Source: Psococerastis gibbosa
Taxonomy: Eukaryota; Arthropoda; Insecta; Psocodea; Psocidae
Direction of reading: 5' to 3'
Assembly: GCA_963971405.1 (NCBI GenBank)
Contig: OZ020488.1
Coordinates: 25,997,089-26,061,088 of the forward strand
DNA length: 64,000 nt
Below, piece by piece: positions 61,701 to 64,000 of this stretch (its first letter is position 1; each line of letters starts with the position of its first letter). The notes below the pieces were generated by a model that saw only the letters and a program-made list of their open reading frames with translations, had not been told where the DNA came from and made no database searches. The position numbers were made by a program, and so were the translations under genes.

Positions 61701-61933
61701 GGGTGGGGTGGGTTCGGAACGAAGGGTAGCGAGACAATGAATCTACCATCAGAGTCACGTGTGTGGGTAGAGAGAAAATGGTTTTCAATAGCTAGGTACT
61801 CAGGATCAGGCACAGCATATTCCATTGTAGGTTCAGGCATCGATTCCCTTTCGAATAACTGTTCCATTTCGAGAGTTAGGGGTTGAACGGGGGTAGCACA
61901 AGGGGACCGCCTACGAGGAAACTCGCGGGACAT
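58781..61933 (-). CDS. BEL/Pao RT-RNase H fused to gag zinc knuckles and protease
   Basis: One uninterrupted 1050-codon frame. Residues 18-70 match the pre-RT segment (LTLEMEQLFERE, THTRDSDGRFIVSLPF). RT motif A is FTADIETFYRSI (D188) and the catalytic box is YIDD (270-273). RNase H acidic residues lie in FADAS (about 449), QLELAA, LFSDST (about 527) and DNAADAASRG (571). From about 632 the protein becomes gag-like (DLSDFILLNLALRNLD). It then has three CCHC knuckles (715-728, 749-762, 768-781), an Ala/Pro-rich spacer and an aspartic protease with ALLDTGSQKNLIS (DTG 879-881). In known elements gag and protease come first, so this fusion is inverted in order. No stop or frameshift is seen. It starts at ATG 61933, 15 nt after an in-frame TGA, overlapping the integrase frame. 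Confidence 0.92.
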   Translation of the reverse strand: MSREFPRRRSPCATPVQPLTLEMEQLFERESMPEPTMEYAVPDPEYLAIENHFLSTHTRDSDGRFIVSLPFVPNPPHPPTRAIASFRALESRLLKPSGTYPVYQASLQDYIDKNQILPSAVSNDFLFNSHVVFKKSTGKPKLVFDPTLKAADHSASFNDLLMCGPPLQRNINYILLSSRWNRFCFTADIETFYRSIKMCDSDAEKMHILARIDSAGRVCPEGSVCELKITHLCYGLKCSPFVALRCLQQLADENADTLPLASKALRQDTYIDDVWAGASTLHECSQLRSELTQLLSKGCFKLRKFAASHPDILSGISHMDLASQVEIVDPSVSSASIPVLGLYWKPAADVFCFKIEPFSGPITRRTCTSYLAKTYDSLGLLHPCIFYMKKFIQSLWCVHPLLGWDTPLPANLLSEWTDFVNFLPSLSSVDIPRFIAAPEGKNWLTVFADASENGIACCAYLVSSDVPDSSCCSSNLLMSRSRLAPQRVKRTIPQLELAAIELASNLIAWFFSGNLPYRIQRTYLFSDSTIALSYLKIPCHKLKVYAANRVSNILERTKNLNVVFQHCSSQDNAADAASRGLHPSDLLKCEMWFHGPSFLRENFPPLTNPSFNLPTNELLELKPAKILASVTDLSDFILLNLALRNLDTYTRKLFENQLDAHVIPQFKDLIAFVSKTQHSMSLIEAEKSAPEAQPKPATSKPVPANVKSTNAKFACIYCSATAHKITHCPTFLPLSLPNRTNWVKSANRCLACFSHSHIITECKSTRQCIYCYGKNHNSLLCPNRGQPTSAASPMAPYSANGSASAPALCTAAVPGPPRAPSASAAIHMATASAPAPTMTCTSALPAPADSAVYTTMLGTIVCHVVDRAGFIHEVNALLDTGSQKNLISLPTANRLGLNVSNACKSEIAGIADTKLRTLGDVTVVLQSRANADLRYSVTASILPKITNNLPSTAVHPDFVTKLSHLNLADPRPFATKEVHMLLSAASTMDILCLSSNPPPEVPNFPQQWPKPIFTQFGYVIMGNVPIAPSHSLPNIFLAKTAQSRLVLLNL

Positions 61934-63030
61934 AGCAGTTCCAGCGGGTCAGTAGTGTCAGCAGACGGCGGTAAGTAGGGTCGCGAATTCATTAACGACT
62001 CAACCCTGGAGAAAACAGTGCAGAATTCTTCAAAGTACAAAGGTTTCAACAACAATGGCTTCAACAACCTTTTGACTTGTTTGATGAGAGGTTCCCACGA
62101 ACCAAACCAAGGTGCGTATACGGGAATGTGCGAAAATTTAATTCCGCGTTGAGCAGTAGCAGACAAGATGATGTCTTTCTCTCTCTCGAGAAACTGAGCA
62201 CACTCAGAGAGATGCTTGGCGCCAGCAGAGAAATTACCAGCATTGTCAGAGCGAATAAGCCTAGGTAGACCGCGGCGAGACGTGAAGCGATCAAGAGCAG
62301 CGAGGTAATCTTTAGCAGACATGGAGGAGATAGGTTCAATGTGAACAGCACGGGTATTTTCGCAAACAAACAGCAGAGCCCAAATTTTTTTAGTAGCAGA
62401 GTTGCGGCGAGCAGATAACTTTGCAGCATATGGCCCAAAAGCATCAACTCCAACAACGTCACGAAATGGAAAGCACATTTCGGTTCTGAAAGAAGGTAAG
62501 TTAGCTTGTTGCGGGGAAGGTTTGCGGGGGTGCAGCTTAGCGCAAAGCACACACTTTCGGATAGTTGACCGCATGATAGAACGGCCGGAGATTATCCAGA
62601 AGCTTTGCCTAGAAAGTGAGAGGCTTAGAGACGAGCCGCCGTGACCTGCAAGGCTGTGAAAATAACGGCACAACATTAGTGATAAGTTGCATGACTTAGG
62701 TAGAATCAGCGGGTGACGAGCTGAGTCAGCGATTGGTGCTGACTGCAGGCGACCTCCCACACGAAGAAGACCTTGTTGATCAAGGTACGGTGTGAGTGCA
62801 GAGAACTCTCGGCTGAGTTGCTGACTTTTTTGCAGTTTGACGATTTCTTCAGGAAAGCTAACACATTGCTGTTGCTTGACGACAGCAATAGTAGCAGAAT
62901 GCAATTCATTAACAGTTAGTGGGCAGCACAATCGATTAGTAGCGGGTTTGCGACAATTAGCAATAAATCGTAGAACATAGGCAGTGATGCGGCGTAGTTT
63001 ACGAAAATCAGAGCACTTATTAGTAAGCAC
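61876..63030 (-). CDS. BEL/Pao integrase, separate upstream ORF
   Basis: 384 codons. The N-terminal part (RITAYVLRFIANCRK) is the segment that normally links RNase H to integrase. The zinc-binding HHCC domain shows H125, H130, C160 and C163. The catalytic core has GVDAFGPY (D196), LIRSDNAGNF (D262) and FGSWEPLIKQVK (E313), so the DDE triad is complete. It ends FLVGGPLVLPPFNP, short of the usual C-terminal extension. Homologous sequence continues upstream of the ATG to about 63066 and then stops abruptly. The last 58 nt overlap the RT ORF in a different frame, so translation of RT would need reinitiation or frameshifting. It would insert cDNA into chromosomes. Confidence 0.92.
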   Translation of the reverse strand: MLTNKCSDFRKLRRITAYVLRFIANCRKPATNRLCCPLTVNELHSATIAVVKQQQCVSFPEEIVKLQKSQQLSREFSALTPYLDQQGLLRVGGRLQSAPIADSARHPLILPKSCNLSLMLCRYFHSLAGHGGSSLSLSLSRQSFWIISGRSIMRSTIRKCVLCAKLHPRKPSPQQANLPSFRTEMCFPFRDVVGVDAFGPYAAKLSARRNSATKKIWALLFVCENTRAVHIEPISSMSAKDYLAALDRFTSRRGLPRLIRSDNAGNFSAGAKHLSECAQFLEREKDIILSATAQRGIKFSHIPVYAPWFGSWEPLIKQVKRLLKPLLLKPLYFEEFCTVFSRVESLMNSRPYLPPSADTTDPLELLCPASFLVGGPLVLPPFNP

Positions 63031-63066
63031 AGAGATGACGTTAGGTTCAGGTACAGGTACCGGTAA

Positions 63067-63424
63067 GCGTCACCTACACGTCGCAAGGTAAGCCACAGTG
63101 CTCCTGCACCCCCTTCTAGCGCCCAGTCGCGTCTAGTGGTCCTTCTAGCCTTCCACCCCTGTGGTCTACACCCCCTTTTCCTGTGTTCCTGCTGCTCCCC
63201 GTTGAGCCCCTGTTCCCTACTCTTTTCTTATTGTATTATTCTTATTTTTTTTCACACGCTTGTGTTGAGTTAAGCATTTTATTGTTTGGTATTAAAAAAA
63301 AAAAAAAAAAAAAAATCGTAAACCAAATGCACACAATCTCAGTGAGTTTACTTTAAGTAGTGTTTTGCACTTTTTGTCGTGTACAAACTTGCCTTTGTCT
63401 ATTTTAATTTTTTTTTCGTTCATT
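63067..63424 (+). other. Probable leader or LTR-derived sequence before gag
   Basis: Pyrimidine-rich sequence containing the 18-bp CGCCCAGTCGCGTCTAGT, an A run of over 20 at about 63293-63315 and AT-rich DNA up to the gag ATG. It sits between the end of the integrase homology and the oppositely oriented gag. LTR ends and a primer-binding site were not identified. Confidence 0.4.
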
Positions 63425-64000
63425 ATGTCAATGGACGAAATTGCGGAGAATCGTGTATTTCTTCAGCGTTTTGAAGACCTGTTTGCTCGTGCCACTAGGG
63501 CTCGAGACCAGGTAAGTAATTATTCTAAAACGAAAGTTTCCTTATTCCAGGACAAGCTTGTCCTTGTTAGGGCCCTCCGTGACGAGGTCCCCGCCATTCA
63601 GGATTCCATATATCGGAATAATGCGGTTATCCCTAACGCATCTGATCGTCTGGATATTTCTAAAAAGGTTACCGCTTTAGATGACTTAATTGAGTCCATC
63701 GCTGTAAAATACTACGAAGCTGTTGACTACAGTCAATCGTCGTCCGCCGCTGCTGCTGCCGCTGCTGCACCCCCCGCCCCTCCTACCTCTGTTCACGCCG
63801 GGGTGAGGCTGCCGCACATTCACGTACCTCCATTCACTAATGATGTGAAAAGCTTCCCATAAGTTCTTTCGTTTGTTTGAAGCTGTATATGGTAAAAACG
63901 CTCAGCTCACACACGTAGACCGTTTCTACTATCTACAGTCTCTGTTGTCCAGTTCAGGTCTTGCCTTTAAGCTCACGCGTTTACCTTTACATATCTCTAT
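63425..64000 (+). pseudogene. BEL/Pao gag N-terminal half (frameshifted, cut by window end)
   Basis: It starts at ATG 63425 (MSMDEIAENR). Helical, charged N-terminal ~90 residues are followed by an Ala/Pro-rich linker (SSSAAAAAAAAPPAPP) and LPHIHVPPFTNDVKSFP, the usual entry to the BEL/Pao gag core. The frame hits TAA at 63860-63862. The homologous reading then continues one base off with FFRLFEAVYGKNAQL and RFYYLQSLLSSSGLAF to the end of the window. So a single-base indel lies near 63858. Gag forms the particle shell. It is on the opposite strand to the other modules. Confidence 0.85.

Larger units (their letters stand above)
58781..64000. mobile_element. BEL/Pao-type LTR retroelement with rearranged module order (partial)
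   Basis: All canonical BEL/Pao modules are present, but in the order IN, RT-RNase H, gag C-half, protease on the minus strand. The gag N-half is on the plus strand at the right edge. The usual order is gag, protease, RT, RNase H, integrase. An 18-bp sequence (CGCCCAGTCGCGTCTAGT) occurs in inverted orientation near both ends of the minus-strand block (58798-58815 and 63118-63138). No pair of LTRs could be defined inside the window. Confidence 0.85.

Overview
This is eukaryotic DNA: AT-rich, intron-dominated and very repeat-rich. It comes most likely from an arthropod. The only host gene I can name is discs large (dlg1), read on the minus strand. Its PDZ1 exon (2206-2481) closely resembles arthropod Dlg, with the GLGF loop and the GGTDNPHIG stretch. 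Two 36-nt exons with strong splice sites (6984-7019 and 41062-41097) lie upstream in the same phase and probably belong to the same gene. If so, most of the window is dlg1 intron: about 4.5 kb, about 34 kb, and at least 23 kb further upstream.

Layout. 1-5500: LINE tail fragments, the PDZ1 exon and one copy of an ~0.9 kb interspersed repeat (family A). 5500-15300: short inverted-repeat elements, including a foldback family (FB1) with two nested copies, several other TIR elements, SINE copies and LINE scraps. 17.7-20.9 kb: a decayed Penelope-like element (RT plus GIY-YIG) between inverted terminal repeats that each carry a hammerhead-ribozyme-like fold. 23.5-26.7 kb: a 3.2 kb hAT-like element with an 8-bp target duplication, carrying two nested elements. 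27-42 kb: more hAT-type elements with clear 8-bp duplications, SINEs with 11-14 bp duplications, and an inverted-duplicated mariner fragment. 42-58 kb: mostly featureless intron-like DNA with scattered repeats, a short palindromic insertion (49951-50036) and a 5'-truncated LINE (53.5-54.55 kb).

58.8-64 kb: BEL/Pao-type LTR-retrotransposon modules in an order I do not know from any described element. The minus strand reads integrase, then reverse transcriptase-RNase H fused in frame to the zinc-knuckle half of gag and the protease. The N-terminal half of gag lies on the opposite strand and runs off the window. All catalytic motifs of the minus-strand ORFs look intact. This is the most unusual object here, although an assembly or insertion scramble must be excluded.

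No rRNA, intact tRNA gene, CRISPR array or bacterial-type operon was seen. All gene and family calls come from reading the sequence; no database was searched.
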